Shown here: in pieces, positions 29,184-38,701 of the stretch
How positions within the stretch are numbered: the stretch's first letter is position 1
Layout: each line of letters starts with the position of its first letter
Source of the DNA: Rhizobium laguerreae
GTDB taxonomy: Bacteria > Pseudomonadota > Alphaproteobacteria > Rhizobiales > Rhizobiaceae
Assembly: GCF_002008165.1 (NCBI RefSeq)
Contig: NZ_MRDM01000010.1
Location: 182,541-246,540 of the forward strand
Length of the DNA stretch: 64,000 nt
Direction: 5' to 3'
Notes under the pieces: model-generated
What the model saw: only the letters and a program-made list of their open reading frames with translations
What the model was told of the DNA's origin: nothing
The model's database searches: none
Made by a program: the position numbers and the translations under genes

Positions 29184-29935
29184 GCGGGGCGCGAGCGGCA
29201 GCGATGGCAGAAAACAGAGATCAGGCGATGGCCCATATGAATGCGACGACACCCCGCCTCGGAATCTCGAAGGCGCTTTTTGCGACGGTCGCCATGTCGG
29301 CGGCGATACTTTCTGGATGCGCCGGCCCGCATGACCAACTGACGACCGGCGGCATTCCGGACGATTACCGCGCCCGCCACCCGATCATCGTCACAGAGGC
29401 GGAGCAGACGGTGGATATACCCGTCGCCTCCACCGATCGCCGCCTGACCATCGCCCAGCGCGACCTCATCCGCGGCTTTGCCGCAAACTACATCTCGCGC
29501 GCCTCGGGCCCGGTTTACGTGCTGTCGCCGCAAGGCTCGGCCAATTCGGCGGCCGCCTATCAGCTGCGCAATCAGGTTCGCGCCGAGCTGACATCGAGGG
29601 GGATCGCAAGCTCGAAAATCGTCAACACCTCCTATGTGGCCGCCGGTCCCGGCGATGCGGCGCCGATCCGGCTGAGCTTTACCGGCACCACCGCGGTCAC
29701 CACGCAATGCGGTCAGTGGCCGAAGGACATCTCGAACGATTTGACCAATCAGAACTACTATAATTTCGGCTGCGCCTCGCAGAACAACCTCGCCGCCCAG
29801 ATCGCCAATCCGGAGGATCTGGTGGCGCCCCGCGGCATGACTCCGATTGACGCGCAGCGGCGTAACAATGCCATCCAGGAATACCGGACGACAACGACGA
29901 CGATCGAAGATGTCGGCAGCGACAGTAGCTTCTGA
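29180..29935 (+). CDS. cpaD: CpaD pilus lipoprotein
   Basis: This is a roughly 251-residue protein with a lipobox (SAAILSGCAG), so it is a lipoprotein. The CpaD features are DDYRARHPIIVTEAEQTVDI near the mature N-terminus and C-terminal CGQWPKDI...NYYNFGCASQNNLAAQIANPEDL. Starting at 29180 gives a four-base ATGA overlap with cpaC. Later in-frame ATGs (29204, 29228, 29237) give a more ordinary signal peptide length and may be the true start. CpaD helps localise the secretin. Confidence 0.9.
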   Translation: MSGARAAAMAENRDQAMAHMNATTPRLGISKALFATVAMSAAILSGCAGPHDQLTTGGIPDDYRARHPIIVTEAEQTVDIPVASTDRRLTIAQRDLIRGFAANYISRASGPVYVLSPQGSANSAAAYQLRNQVRAELTSRGIASSKIVNTSYVAAGPGDAAPIRLSFTGTTAVTTQCGQWPKDISNDLTNQNYYNFGCASQNNLAAQIANPEDLVAPRGMTPIDAQRRNNAIQEYRTTTTTIEDVGSDSSF

Positions 29936-29949
29936 GGCGGAACGGGACG

Positions 29950-31227
29950 ATGAGCGCGATCGAATACGAAATCAGGAATCCCAGCGAGCTTCGCAACGCC
30001 GAGGAGGCGGTGCGCATGGCGGATCTGGAAAACATGCGGCCGCTGCCGCGCATCTCCGTCCATGCTTTCTGCGAGAGCGAGGCCCTGCAGCATGTCATGG
30101 AACGCTGCGCCAATGATCGGCGCGTCGCGAAAGTCAGCATGCGCATCACCAGCGGCGGCATCGCCGCTGCCGCTAATATGTTTTCCGGCGCCCCGACGCC
30201 GAACCTCATCATCCTTGAGACCAAGGCGAATGCCGCGAACCTGCTAGGCGAACTTGCGCCGCTCGCCGCCGTCTGCGATCCGACGACCAAGGTCGTCATT
30301 ATCGGCTATTACAACGATATCGGGCTTTATCGCGAACTCATCCGCAACGGCATTTCCGAATATATGGTTCAGCCCGTCGCCATGCCCGATATCCTCACTG
30401 CGATGGCCTCGATCTTTGTCGATCCGGACGCCGAGCCGCTCGGCCGTAGCATCGCCTTCATCGGCTCGAAGGGCGGCACCGGCGCTTCGACCATCGCGCA
30501 TAATTGCGCCTTCGGCATTTCCAATCTCTTCTCCACCGAGACGATCCTCGCCGATCTCGACCTGCCCTATGGCACGGCGAACATCGACTTCGATCAGGAT
30601 CCGGCCCAGGGCATCGCCGAAGCGGTCTTCGCACCCGATCGTCTCGACGAGGTCTTCCTCGATCGCCTGCTGACGAAATGCTCCGAGCATCTGTCGCTGC
30701 TTGCCGCACCCTCGCTGCTCGACCGTGCCTATGATTTCGACGGCCAGGCCTTCCAGCCGGTGCTCGACGTTCTGCAACGCAGCGCGCCCGTCACCGTGCT
30801 CGATGTTCCGCATGCATGGTCGGAATGGACGCGCTCGGTGCTGTCGAGCGTCGACGAGGTGGTCATCGCAGCGGTTCCCGATCTTGCCAATCTGCGCAAC
30901 GCCAAGAACATGCTGGACGCGCTGCGCAAGATGCGGCCGAACGACAGGCCGCCGCATCTCATCCTCAATCAGGTTGGCATGCCGAAACGGCCGGAGATTT
31001 CGCCGTCGGATTTTTGTGAGCCGCTGGAGATCGATCCGATCGCGATCATTCCCTTCGATATCAATCTTTTCGGCAACGCCGCCAACAGTGGCCGGATGAT
31101 TTCCGAAGTCGACCCGAAGTCGCCGACGGCGGAAACCTTTTCGCAGATATCGCACATCGTCACCGGCCGAGTCGCGATCAAGAAGGCGAAGAAAGGCGGC
31201 CTGCTGGGCCTCCTGAAGCGCAAGTAG
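29950..31227 (+). CDS. cpaE: CpaE/TadZ pilus localisation ATPase
   Basis: This 425-residue protein has an atypical receiver-like domain (about 35-150; VVIIGYYNDIGLYRELIRNGISEYMVQP) followed by a MinD/ParA-type ATPase. The deviant Walker A is FIGSKGGTGASTIAHN near residues 175-190. The family places Tad pili at the cell pole. A short basic tail (KKAKKGGLLGLLKRK) could bind membrane. AGGCGG lies upstream of the ATG. Confidence 0.91.
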   Translation: MSAIEYEIRNPSELRNAEEAVRMADLENMRPLPRISVHAFCESEALQHVMERCANDRRVAKVSMRITSGGIAAAANMFSGAPTPNLIILETKANAANLLGELAPLAAVCDPTTKVVIIGYYNDIGLYRELIRNGISEYMVQPVAMPDILTAMASIFVDPDAEPLGRSIAFIGSKGGTGASTIAHNCAFGISNLFSTETILADLDLPYGTANIDFDQDPAQGIAEAVFAPDRLDEVFLDRLLTKCSEHLSLLAAPSLLDRAYDFDGQAFQPVLDVLQRSAPVTVLDVPHAWSEWTRSVLSSVDEVVIAAVPDLANLRNAKNMLDALRKMRPNDRPPHLILNQVGMPKRPEISPSDFCEPLEIDPIAIIPFDINLFGNAANSGRMISEVDPKSPTAETFSQISHIVTGRVAIKKAKKGGLLGLLKRK

Positions 31228-31233
31228 ACGATG

Positions 31234-31335
31234 AGCAATTCCAGCAAAACTGTGCAGCGGTTTTGCGTCCGGAATTGCGTGAAAACAAAAAGATAGTGCA
31301 TTTCCTTGACTCGGAGAGATCGGGAAATGCTCTAG
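31234..31335. repeat. Two-hairpin palindromic element inside the pilus operon
   Basis: Arm 1 is CAATTCC (31236-31242) with GGAATTG (31271-31277), around a core TGTGCAGCGGTTTTGC. Arm 2 is GCATTTCC with GGGAAATGC (about 31298-31331). The core is shared with elements at 35678, 45559 and 56892. It separates cpaE from cpaF. Confidence 0.65.
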
Positions 31336-31359
31336 AACGAGCAGATTGGATCGAGTGGC

Positions 31360-32835
31360 ATGTTTGGAAAACGCGGAAACGAAGGTTCCGGAAAGGTCGG
31401 GGGGGCGATTGCTCCGCCGCCGCCGGCTCCGGCCGCCGTCCCTACGGCCTCTTCCCCCTCCATTCTGGTCGAACCGTCGCGCGAGCCCCTGCGCCAGCAG
31501 GTGACGCCGCCGCCGATGCAGACGCCGCAGCGCAAGCGCCCGGCCCGCACCGATGAATATTACGACACCAAGGCGCAGGTCTTTTCCGCGCTGATCGACA
31601 CGATCGATCTCTCGCAGCTCTCCAAGCTCGACGGCGAAAGCGCCCGCGAGGAAATCCGCGACATCGTCAACGACATCATCACCATCAAGAACTTTGCGAT
31701 GTCGATCTCCGAGCAGGAAGAGCTGCTTGAGGATATCTGCAACGACGTCCTCGGCTACGGCCCGCTGGAGCCGTTGCTGGCGCGTGACGACATCGCCGAC
31801 ATCATGGTCAACGGCGCCGGCCAGACTTTCATCGAAGTCGGCGGCAAGACGATCGAATCCGAGATTCGCTTCCGCGACAATGCACAGCTTCTCTCGATCT
31901 GCCAGCGTATCGTCAGCCAGGTCGGCCGCCGCGTCGACGAATCCAGCCCGATCTGCGACGCCCGCCTGCCGGACGGTTCGCGCGTCAACGTCATCGCGCC
32001 GCCGCTGTCGATCGACGGGCCGGCGCTCACCATCCGCAAGTTCAAGAAGGACAAACTGACGCTCGATCAGCTCGTCCGTTTCGGTGCGATCACGCCGGAA
32101 GGCGCAACCGTGCTGCAGATCATCGGGCGCGTACGCTGCAATGTCGTCATTTCAGGCGGCACCGGCTCGGGCAAGACGACGCTTCTGAACTGCCTCACCA
32201 ACTATATCGACAGGGACGAGCGCGTCATCACCTGCGAGGATACCGCCGAACTGCAGCTGCAGCAGCCGCATGTCGTCCGTCTCGAAACGCGCCCGCCGAA
32301 TATCGAAGGCGAGGGCGAGATCACCATGCGCGATCTGGTCAAGAATTGCCTGCGTATGCGTCCCGAGCGCATCATCGTCGGCGAAGTGCGCGGACCTGAA
32401 GTTTTCGACCTGCTGCAGGCGATGAATACCGGTCACGACGGCTCGATGGGCACCATCCACGCCAACACGCCGCGCGAATGCCTGAGCCGTATCGAATCGA
32501 TGATCGCCATGGGCGGCTTCACCCTGCCGGCAAAGACGGTGCGCGAGATCATTTCCAGCTCGGTCGACGTCGTCATTCAGGCGGCGCGCCTGCGCGACGG
32601 TTCGCGCCGCATCACCCAGATCACCGAGGTGATCGGCATGGAAGGCGACGTCATCATCACCCAGGACCTGATGCGCTACGAGATCGAAGGCGAGGATGCG
32701 AACGGCCGCCTGATCGGCCGGCACATGTCGACCGGCGTCGGCAAGCCGCATTTCTGGGATCGCGCCCGCTACTTCAACGAGGAAAAGCGTCTTGCCGCCG
32801 CCCTCGACGCGATGGAAGCGAAAACGAAGGAATAG
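31360..32835 (+). CDS. cpaF: CpaF/TadA pilus assembly ATPase
   Basis: This 491-residue secretion ATPase powers Tad pilus extension. A Pro-rich, variable N-terminus (about 70 residues) leads to the conserved N-domain ([20 protein letters not shown]). Walker A is [32 protein letters not shown] and [14 protein letters not shown] (Walker B region) follow, with [15 protein letters not shown] as the His box. It sits after a palindromic element and runs into tadB with a 5-bp gap. Confidence 0.95.
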   Translation: MFGKRGNEGSGKVGGAIAPPPPAPAAVPTASSPSILVEPSREPLRQQVTPPPMQTPQRKRPARTDEYYDTKAQVFSALIDTIDLSQLSKLDGESAREEIRDIVNDIITIKNFAMSISEQEELLEDICNDVLGYGPLEPLLARDDIADIMVNGAGQTFIEVGGKTIESEIRFRDNAQLLSICQRIVSQVGRRVDESSPICDARLPDGSRVNVIAPPLSIDGPALTIRKFKKDKLTLDQLVRFGAITPEGATVLQIIGRVRCNVVISGGTGSGKTTLLNCLTNYIDRDERVITCEDTAELQLQQPHVVRLETRPPNIEGEGEITMRDLVKNCLRMRPERIIVGEVRGPEVFDLLQAMNTGHDGSMGTIHANTPRECLSRIESMIAMGGFTLPAKTVREIISSSVDVVIQAARLRDGSRRITQITEVIGMEGDVIITQDLMRYEIEGEDANGRLIGRHMSTGVGKPHFWDRARYFNEEKRLAAALDAMEAKTKE

Positions 32836-32840
32836 GCGAG

Positions 32841-33848
32841 ATGTTCGGGTTCGATCCGATAGTGTTGGCAATCGTCGTCCTCGCCGCCGTCTCCGCGGCG
32901 GCGGTCGCCTATGCCCTGTTGTTTTCGAAGATCGAAGCCGACAAGAAATCGGCAAGCCGCATCAATCGCGTCAAATCGGCCGAAAGCGACCGGGTTAAGG
33001 TCAAGGCCGCCCGTGACCGTGTGCAAGAACTGTCGAAACGCCGTAAATCGGTACAGGACAATCTGAAGGATCTGGAAAAGCGCCAGCACGAAAAGACCAA
33101 GAAAACCCTGTCGATGAAATCCCGGCTGGTGCAGGCCGGCCTGACGATCACGGTGGCGAAATTCTATCTCATCAGCGCCATCTTCGCCTCCGTGCTGCTG
33201 CTCGTGGCCTTCATCGTTGGTGTATCGTGGATGGTCATGGTCGGTGTCGCCGTGGTCGCCGGTCTCGGCCTGCCGCGCTGGGTCATCGGCTTCCTGATCA
33301 AGCGCCGCCAGAACAAGTTTCTCAACGAGCTGCCCAATGCACTTGACGTCATCATCCGCTCGATCAAATCGGGCCTGCCACTCAATGATGCGATCCGTCT
33401 TATCGCAACCGAGGGCACCGAGCCGGTCAAGAGCGAGTTCCGGCGGGTCATTGAAGCGCAGCAGGTGGGTCTCAGCATTTCCGATGCCTGCGCCCGCATG
33501 ACGATCCACATGCCGCTCCAGGAAGTCAATTTCTTCGCCATCGTCATCGCCATCCAGTCACAGGCCGGCGGCAATCTATCGGAAGCGATCGGCAACCTCT
33601 CCAAGGTCTTGCGTGATCGCAGGAAGATGAAGGCCAAGGTTACCGCGCTCTCGATGGAAGCCAAGGCGTCGGCCTACATCATCGGCGCTCTGCCCTTCGT
33701 CGTCGCGACCCTCGTCTACCTGACGTCGCCGAGCTACATGATGATCCTTTTCACCGATCCGCGTGGCCATTTCATCATGGGTTTCTCGGCAATCTGGATG
33801 TCGATCGGCATTTTCGTCATGCGCAAAATGGTCAGTTTTGATATCTAG
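32841..33848 (+). CDS. tadB: TadB inner-membrane platform protein
   Basis: This 335-residue protein is a T2SSF-type platform subunit. An N-terminal membrane helix (PIVLAIVVLAAVSAAAVAYALLF) and a lysine/arginine-rich coiled stretch (about 30-90) precede the F-domain with LPNALDVIIRSIKSGLPLNDAI. Two membrane helices lie near the end. The true start is the ATG at 32841, 5 bp after cpaF; the longer open frame to 32478 lies over cpaF. It pairs with TadC to couple the CpaF ATPase to pilin assembly. Confidence 0.92.
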   Translation: MFGFDPIVLAIVVLAAVSAAAVAYALLFSKIEADKKSASRINRVKSAESDRVKVKAARDRVQELSKRRKSVQDNLKDLEKRQHEKTKKTLSMKSRLVQAGLTITVAKFYLISAIFASVLLLVAFIVGVSWMVMVGVAVVAGLGLPRWVIGFLIKRRQNKFLNELPNALDVIIRSIKSGLPLNDAIRLIATEGTEPVKSEFRRVIEAQQVGLSISDACARMTIHMPLQEVNFFAIVIAIQSQAGGNLSEAIGNLSKVLRDRRKMKAKVTALSMEAKASAYIIGALPFVVATLVYLTSPSYMMILFTDPRGHFIMGFSAIWMSIGIFVMRKMVSFDI

Positions 33849-33863
33849 CCGGAAGGAAGCACC

Positions 33864-34850
33864 ATGTCGCAGGATCTTGCCGCAACGCTCACCAATCCGA
33901 GCATGCTGATCGCACTTTTCGTGGCGATCGCCGTCTTCGCTACTTTTTATACGATCGCTGTTCCCTTCTTCGAGCGCGGCGACCTCACAAAGCGCATGAA
34001 GGCCGTTTCGACCGAGCGCGAGCAGATCCGCGCCCGTGAGCGCGCTCGCATGAACGCGGAAACCGGCGCCGGCAAGGCTTCGCTGAGGAGCCAGAACAAC
34101 CGCTCGGTCCGCCAGATCGTCGAGCGTTTCAACCTGCGCAAGGCGCTGGTAGACGAAAACACGGTCAACAAGCTGCGCGCCGCCGGTTTCCGCTCGGAGA
34201 ATGCGCTGAATAGCTTCCTCGTGGCGCGTTTCCTGCTGCCTTTCCTTTTCCTGGCGCTAGCGGCCTTCTGGGTCTTCGGCCTCGGTAATCTCGCTGAAAG
34301 GGGCATGGGCATCCGCCTCTTCGCCGTCATCGGCATCGGTTATCTCGGCTTCTACGCGCCGAACATCTATATCTCGAACCGCATGGGCAAGCGTCAGCAC
34401 TCGATCAAGCGCGCCTGGCCGGATGCGTTGGACCTGATGCTGATCTGTGTCGAATCCGGTATCTCGATCGAGGCCGCGATGCGTCGTGCGTCGGAAGAGC
34501 TCGGCGAGCAGTCGCCGGCGCTCGCCGAGGAGATGGTGCTGACCACGGCCGAGCTCTCCTTCCTGCCTGACCGCCGCGTGGCGCTCGAAAATCTCGCCAC
34601 GCGCACCCAGATCGAATTGGTACGCTCGGTGACGCAGGCGCTGGTCCAGGCCGATCGCTACGGCACGCCGATCGCGCAGGCGCTGCGCGTTCTCGCCCAG
34701 GAAGGGCGCGACGAACGCATGAACGAGGCGGAAAAGAAGGCATCCGCCCTGCCGCCGAAACTGACAGTGCCGATGATCCTGTTCTTCCTGCCGGTGCTGA
34801 TCGCCGTCATTCTCGGTCCGGCCGGCATTCAGGTGGCAGACAAGTTCTGA
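33864..34850 (+). CDS. tadC: TadC inner-membrane platform protein
   Basis: This 328-residue second T2SSF-type platform protein has an N-terminal membrane segment, then a charged stretch rich in Arg and Glu (EREQIRARERARMNAE). Two helices near residues 115-165 follow, then the F-domain with WPDALDLMLICVESGISIEAAM, and a last helix (MILFFLPVLIAVILGPAGI). GGAAGGAAGC precedes the ATG. It is the last plus-strand pilus gene; the following 197 bp hold no gene. Confidence 0.92.
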   Translation: MSQDLAATLTNPSMLIALFVAIAVFATFYTIAVPFFERGDLTKRMKAVSTEREQIRARERARMNAETGAGKASLRSQNNRSVRQIVERFNLRKALVDENTVNKLRAAGFRSENALNSFLVARFLLPFLFLALAAFWVFGLGNLAERGMGIRLFAVIGIGYLGFYAPNIYISNRMGKRQHSIKRAWPDALDLMLICVESGISIEAAMRRASEELGEQSPALAEEMVLTTAELSFLPDRRVALENLATRTQIELVRSVTQALVQADRYGTPIAQALRVLAQEGRDERMNEAEKKASALPPKLTVPMILFFLPVLIAVILGPAGIQVADKF

Positions 34851-35047
34851 CGATTGCGCCAGTCCCGGAAAGCGGATGCCGCCTCTGTAGAAGGCGATGT
34901 TGCCTCAAAGACCGTCGGCCGATTGCGGCCTTCAAACACGCGTGACCGCCGCCGACATAGCTGGTAAACGGGATGGGCGATCATCGGCAAGCGCGGATGC
35001 ACCGCAGTGCCCCTGGCGCGCGTTCAATCCCAAGAGAGAGGTTTTCG

Positions 35048-35680
35048 ATGTCTTCTGCCGGCATTTTCATCAGCATCATGGCAGCCCTGGCGGTCGGCGC
35101 GATGAGCCCCGGCCCGAGCTTCGTCGTCGTCTCCAGGATCGCCATCTCACGTTCAAGGCTGGATGGCCTTGCGGCCGCGCTCGGCATGGGCGTCGGCGGT
35201 GTCGTTTTTGCTGTGCTGGCGCTTGCCGGGCTGACGGCGCTGCTGTCTCAGTTCGAATGGCTCTATGTCCTGCTGAAGGTCGCAGGCGGCGCCTATCTCG
35301 TCTATATCGCGGTCAATATCTGGAGGAGCGCCGGTCAGCCGCTCGAAGTCTCTGACGCCGTCAACGGCAACCGCGCGCTGAGATTGAGCTTCATGACTGC
35401 GCTGCTGACCCAGCTCAGCAACCCGAAAACCATCATCGTCTATGCCAGCCTCTTTGCGGCACTTCTGCCGAGAACGGTGCCGCTCGATCTCATCGTCGCG
35501 CTGCCGCTCGGTGTCTTTGCCGTGGAGGCCGGATGGTATTCGATCGTGGCCGTCGCCTTTTCGGCCCGCCATCCGCGGCGTCTTTATCTTGCCGCCAAGG
35601 GCTGGATCGACCGGGCCGCCGGTGCCGTCATGGGGGGCCTGGGTTTGCGTCTCATTCTTTCGGGCCTGAGCGCCCGCTAG
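35048..35680 (+). CDS. LysE/RhtB-family exporter
   Basis: This 210-residue inner-membrane protein has about six membrane helices. The family motif GAMSPGPSFVVVSRIAISRSR lies near residues 17-37, with the typical LTQLSNPKTIIVYASLFAALLP in the middle. Such proteins export amino acids or homoserine lactone-like compounds; the substrate is unknown. GAGAGG lies 6 nt before the ATG at 35048, and the frame is open to 34973. It has no functional tie to the pilus genes on either side. Confidence 0.87.
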   Translation: MSSAGIFISIMAALAVGAMSPGPSFVVVSRIAISRSRLDGLAAALGMGVGGVVFAVLALAGLTALLSQFEWLYVLLKVAGGAYLVYIAVNIWRSAGQPLEVSDAVNGNRALRLSFMTALLTQLSNPKTIIVYASLFAALLPRTVPLDLIVALPLGVFAVEAGWYSIVAVAFSARHPRRLYLAAKGWIDRAAGAVMGGLGLRLILSGLSAR

Positions 35681-35732
35681 AGCATGATGCCGAAAAGTGT
35701 GCGCAGTTTTCGGACGACATCATGCGCTAACT
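35678..35732. repeat. Rhizobial palindromic element
   Basis: GCATGATGCCGAAAA pairs with TTTTCGGACGACATCATGC around GTGTGCGCAG. The element begins in the stop codon of the exporter gene and runs to about 35732. Confidence 0.75.
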
Positions 35733-35789
35733 CTTTAAATTACATCATGATCTCTCCGAAGGTGTAAGCCTCTCGACGAGATGATTCGG

Positions 35790-36626
35790 TCAATTGGTGT
35801 TGCTGTCGCCTGCTGCTTGCGGCGTCTTGTCCTTGGCGGCGAGTTTCTGCCAGGAATTTGGCTGCGAGAGCATGCCTCGGAGATAGGCGACATTGGCATC
35901 GGCCTGTTGCGGCGAAAGTTCGCGTCGGGCGATCTGCTCGGCTTCCGGGAAACGCCCCTGCAGACCGACGACGAGGGCAAGGTTCTGCCTGACGCGGCTG
36001 TCGGCGATCGGCTGGCTGGCGGCGGAGCGCAGATAGGTTTCCGCCGTGCGCAGATCGCCGGTCAGCACGTAGGACATGCCGAGGTTGGAAAGGATGGAGG
36101 GCTCGTTCGGCTGGATGTCGAGCGCGTCGCGGTAGCGCTGCCGGGCATCGCTTGCCCGGCCCATCTGGTCGAGGATCGCGCCTTGGGCCGAGATCAGCTT
36201 CCAGTCCGGACGGTCCGGCGTCTGGGCGCGGCCGATCGTATCGAGCGCCTGCTGAAACTGACCGGCCGCCGCCTGTGCCTTGCCGTAGGCAGCCAGCACG
36301 TTGCGGTCTGCGGGATTGGCGATTGCCACCTGCTGCATGACGGCGAGCGCCTGCGTGTCGCGGCCGTTCATGCGCAGCAGATTGGCGTAGTTGACGCCGG
36401 TGACGGGATCGCGCGGGTTCTTTTCATAGGCCTGGCCGAGCCGGTCCGTCGCCGAGCGCAGCTCGGTCGCATCCATCTCTTCGACCGGCTTGGTGAGTTT
36501 CGGCACCGAGCCCGTTGTCATCCGGTCCTTGGTCGTCGAGCAACCGGCAAGTGCCAGGACGAGCAGCGATGCCGCAGCGCCCTGCAGGATACGATTGGTG
36601 ATTGTGGTGGTGAGCGAGGCAGGCAT
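35790..36626 (-). CDS. tadD: TadD-like TPR lipoprotein
   Basis: This 278-residue protein has a lipobox (LVLALAGCST, Cys near 29) and about four tetratricopeptide repeats (from about 65 to 235). Examples are QAYEKNPRDPVTGVNYANLL and YRDALDIQPNEPSILSNLGM. TadD is the pilotin-like lipoprotein of Tad systems and helps the secretin assemble. It is transcribed towards tadC, with the LysE-type gene in between. The sequence ends in a polar Asn-rich tail. Confidence 0.85.
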   Translation of the reverse strand: MPASLTTTITNRILQGAAASLLVLALAGCSTTKDRMTTGSVPKLTKPVEEMDATELRSATDRLGQAYEKNPRDPVTGVNYANLLRMNGRDTQALAVMQQVAIANPADRNVLAAYGKAQAAAGQFQQALDTIGRAQTPDRPDWKLISAQGAILDQMGRASDARQRYRDALDIQPNEPSILSNLGMSYVLTGDLRTAETYLRSAASQPIADSRVRQNLALVVGLQGRFPEAEQIARRELSPQQADANVAYLRGMLSQPNSWQKLAAKDKTPQAAGDSNTN

Positions 36627-36711
36627 GGCGCGTTCCTGGATTCCGAAATCGGCGCCTGACCTCGAAGCGGAACAGGGAAAGGTTTGACGCGTAATCTTCG
36701 CTCCAGCAATA

Positions 36712-36731
36712 GTCTGTTAACCCTAACAGAC
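36712..36731. promoter_or_regulatory. Palindrome between divergent tadD and aminopeptidase genes
   Basis: GTCTGTTA-ACCC-TAACAGAC is a perfect 8-bp inverted repeat at the centre of a 144-bp divergent region. It could be an operator for either gene. Confidence 0.35.
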
Positions 36732-36770
36732 CGTTAAGGAACGATTCCTTGCGACCGCCGAAGGACAATC

Positions 36771-38162
36771 ATGGCCCCCTATCAGTTTATCGAGAGACCG
36801 ACTCCTTTCAACACGAAGGGCGGTTCGACGCTGCCGATCTTTGCCGTTACGCCTGCCCATATCGAGACCGGCACGATTGATCCGATCGCGCTCAATTGGG
36901 CGCGCAGGGCAGGCTACAAGGCCGAAAGCGGGTCGCTGCTGCTGATCCCGACGGCCGAAGGCCATCTCGGCGGCGCGCTTTACGGCCTCGGCACCAATCC
37001 ATCCGAGCAGCCTTACATCACCGGCAGGCTCGCCCGTGCGTTGCCGGCCGGCGACTGGCACATCGAGACCGCGCCGCTGACGGCAAATCGCCTGGCCCTC
37101 GGCTTTGGCCTCGGCAGCTATCGTTTCGACCGTTACAAAACCGAAAAATCGCCGGCGGCGACGCTGATGATCCCCCGCGATGCCGACGCCGCCGACATCA
37201 AGCGCCAGCTCGCCGGCGTCTTTCTCGCCCGCGACCTCATCAATACGCCGACGAATGATATGGGGCCGAACCAGCTCGAGGCCGTTTTCCGTGGCCTGGC
37301 CGCACACTACAAGGCGGAGATGTCGGTTATATCAGGCGACGATCTGCTCACGCAGAACTTCCCGCTCGTCCATACCGTCGGCCGCGCCAGCGCCGATGCG
37401 CCGCGCCTTCTCGAGTTGCGCTGGGGCAAGAAGGGCCATCGCAAGGTGACGCTCGTCGGCAAGGGCGTCTGCTTCGATACCGGCGGTCTCGACATCAAGC
37501 CTGCCGCCTCCATGCTGCTGATGAAGAAGGACATGGGCGGCGCGGCAAATGTCATGGGACTTGCCTTGATGATCATGGACGCTAAGCTGAAGGTCGACCT
37601 GCGCGTTATCGTTCCCGTCGTCGAAAACGCGATCTCGTCCAATGCCTTCCGGCCCGGCGACATCTACCGGAGCCGCAAGGGCCTGACCGTCCAGATCGAC
37701 AATACCGACGCTGAAGGCCGTTTGATCCTTGCCGATGCGCTTGCCTATGCCGACGAGGAAGAGCCCGAGCTGCTGATCGACATGGCGACGCTGACCGGCG
37801 CCGCCCGCGTTGCGCTTGGTCCGGATCTTCCGCCTTTCTTCACCGATGACGCCAATCTGGCGCATGACCTCACCGAAGCGAGCCTGGAAACCGACGATCC
37901 GATCTGGCGCCTGCCACTCTATTCCGGCTACGAAAAGGATATCCGCACCAAGTTCGCCGACCTCACCAACGCGCCGGCCGGCGGCATGGCAGGGGCGATC
38001 ACCGCCGCCCTCTTCCTCAAGCGTTTCGTCAGCAAGGCGAAGAGCTGGGCGCATTTCGACATCTACGGCTGGGCCCAGTCCGAACGGCCGCATTCGCCTG
38101 GTGGTGGCGAAGCACAGGCAATCCGCGCGCTCTTTCACCATATCCGCGAGAGCCTGCGCTGA
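36771..38162 (+). CDS. Leucyl aminopeptidase family (M17) protein
   Basis: This 463-residue cytoplasmic metallo-aminopeptidase carries the M17 signature NTDAEGRLILADAL near residues 313-326. The first metal set is VGKGVCFDTGGLDIKP, followed by MKKDMGGAANVMG. The N-terminal domain is short, as in PepB-like and alphaproteobacterial members. It probably releases N-terminal residues from short peptides, for example those taken up by the two importers in this window. A GC-rich hairpin lies in the gap that follows. Confidence 0.9.
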   Translation: MAPYQFIERPTPFNTKGGSTLPIFAVTPAHIETGTIDPIALNWARRAGYKAESGSLLLIPTAEGHLGGALYGLGTNPSEQPYITGRLARALPAGDWHIETAPLTANRLALGFGLGSYRFDRYKTEKSPAATLMIPRDADAADIKRQLAGVFLARDLINTPTNDMGPNQLEAVFRGLAAHYKAEMSVISGDDLLTQNFPLVHTVGRASADAPRLLELRWGKKGHRKVTLVGKGVCFDTGGLDIKPAASMLLMKKDMGGAANVMGLALMIMDAKLKVDLRVIVPVVENAISSNAFRPGDIYRSRKGLTVQIDNTDAEGRLILADALAYADEEEPELLIDMATLTGAARVALGPDLPPFFTDDANLAHDLTEASLETDDPIWRLPLYSGYEKDIRTKFADLTNAPAGGMAGAITAALFLKRFVSKAKSWAHFDIYGWAQSERPHSPGGGEAQAIRALFHHIRESLR

Positions 38163-38255
38163 CGCCATGCCAAAGTAGGCGCTGAGGCGCGTGGCATGAT
38201 CCCGGTTCACGCGCCGCGCCTTGCTGCCGATCGTTAAAATTTTATTCACCTTGCC

Positions 38256-38276
38256 GGGCGGCAATTTCTGCCGCCC
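38256..38276 (+). terminator. GC-rich hairpin after the aminopeptidase gene
   Basis: GGGCGGCA (38256-38263) pairs perfectly with TGCCGCCC (38269-38276) around a 5-nt loop. Only CTTG follows, so termination is uncertain. Confidence 0.45.
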
Positions 38277-38339
38277 CTTGCATGTGCGTGGCAACTGCCG
38301 GAAAATGGAACGTTAGCGTAACGATCTTCCGGAGGGGCC

Positions 38340-38690
38340 GTGCCGATCGAACTGACCGCCTCGCAGGCGCTGGGGCTCTGGCATGGCGCGGCGCTCGATC
38401 AGGTCCGCCACGATGACCGCGATTTGACGTTGCGCCAGATGGCGATCCTGCTGCATATTTATCTGGTGCCGCCGCCGCACACGGTGCGCGGGCTTGCCGC
38501 CACGCTTGACGTCACCAAGCCGGTCATTACCCGCGCCTTGGATACGATGGGCGAGATGGGCCTGGTCGATCGTGTGCGTGACGATGCCGACCGGCGCAAC
38601 GTGATCATCAAGCGCACTGTCGGCGGTGCGCTCTATCTGGAAAAGCTCGGCGATCTCATCCGAGATCAGGCCCGCCGGTTGCGGATCTGA
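38340..38690 (+). CDS. MarR-like winged-helix protein
   Basis: This 116-residue protein has a winged-helix core: LRQMAILLHIYLVPPPHTVRGLAATLDVTKPVITRALDTMGEMGLVDR is helix-turn-helix plus wing, then DDADRRNVIIKRTVGG. It starts with GTG at 38340, with GGAGG about 5 nt upstream. Its C-terminal dimer helix is short compared with classical MarR proteins. It is 11 bp before the NlpC/P60 gene and very likely cotranscribed with it. Its targets are unknown. Confidence 0.75.
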   Translation: MPIELTASQALGLWHGAALDQVRHDDRDLTLRQMAILLHIYLVPPPHTVRGLAATLDVTKPVITRALDTMGEMGLVDRVRDDADRRNVIIKRTVGGALYLEKLGDLIRDQARRLRI

Positions 38691-38701
38691 AAGGAATGCG
38701 A

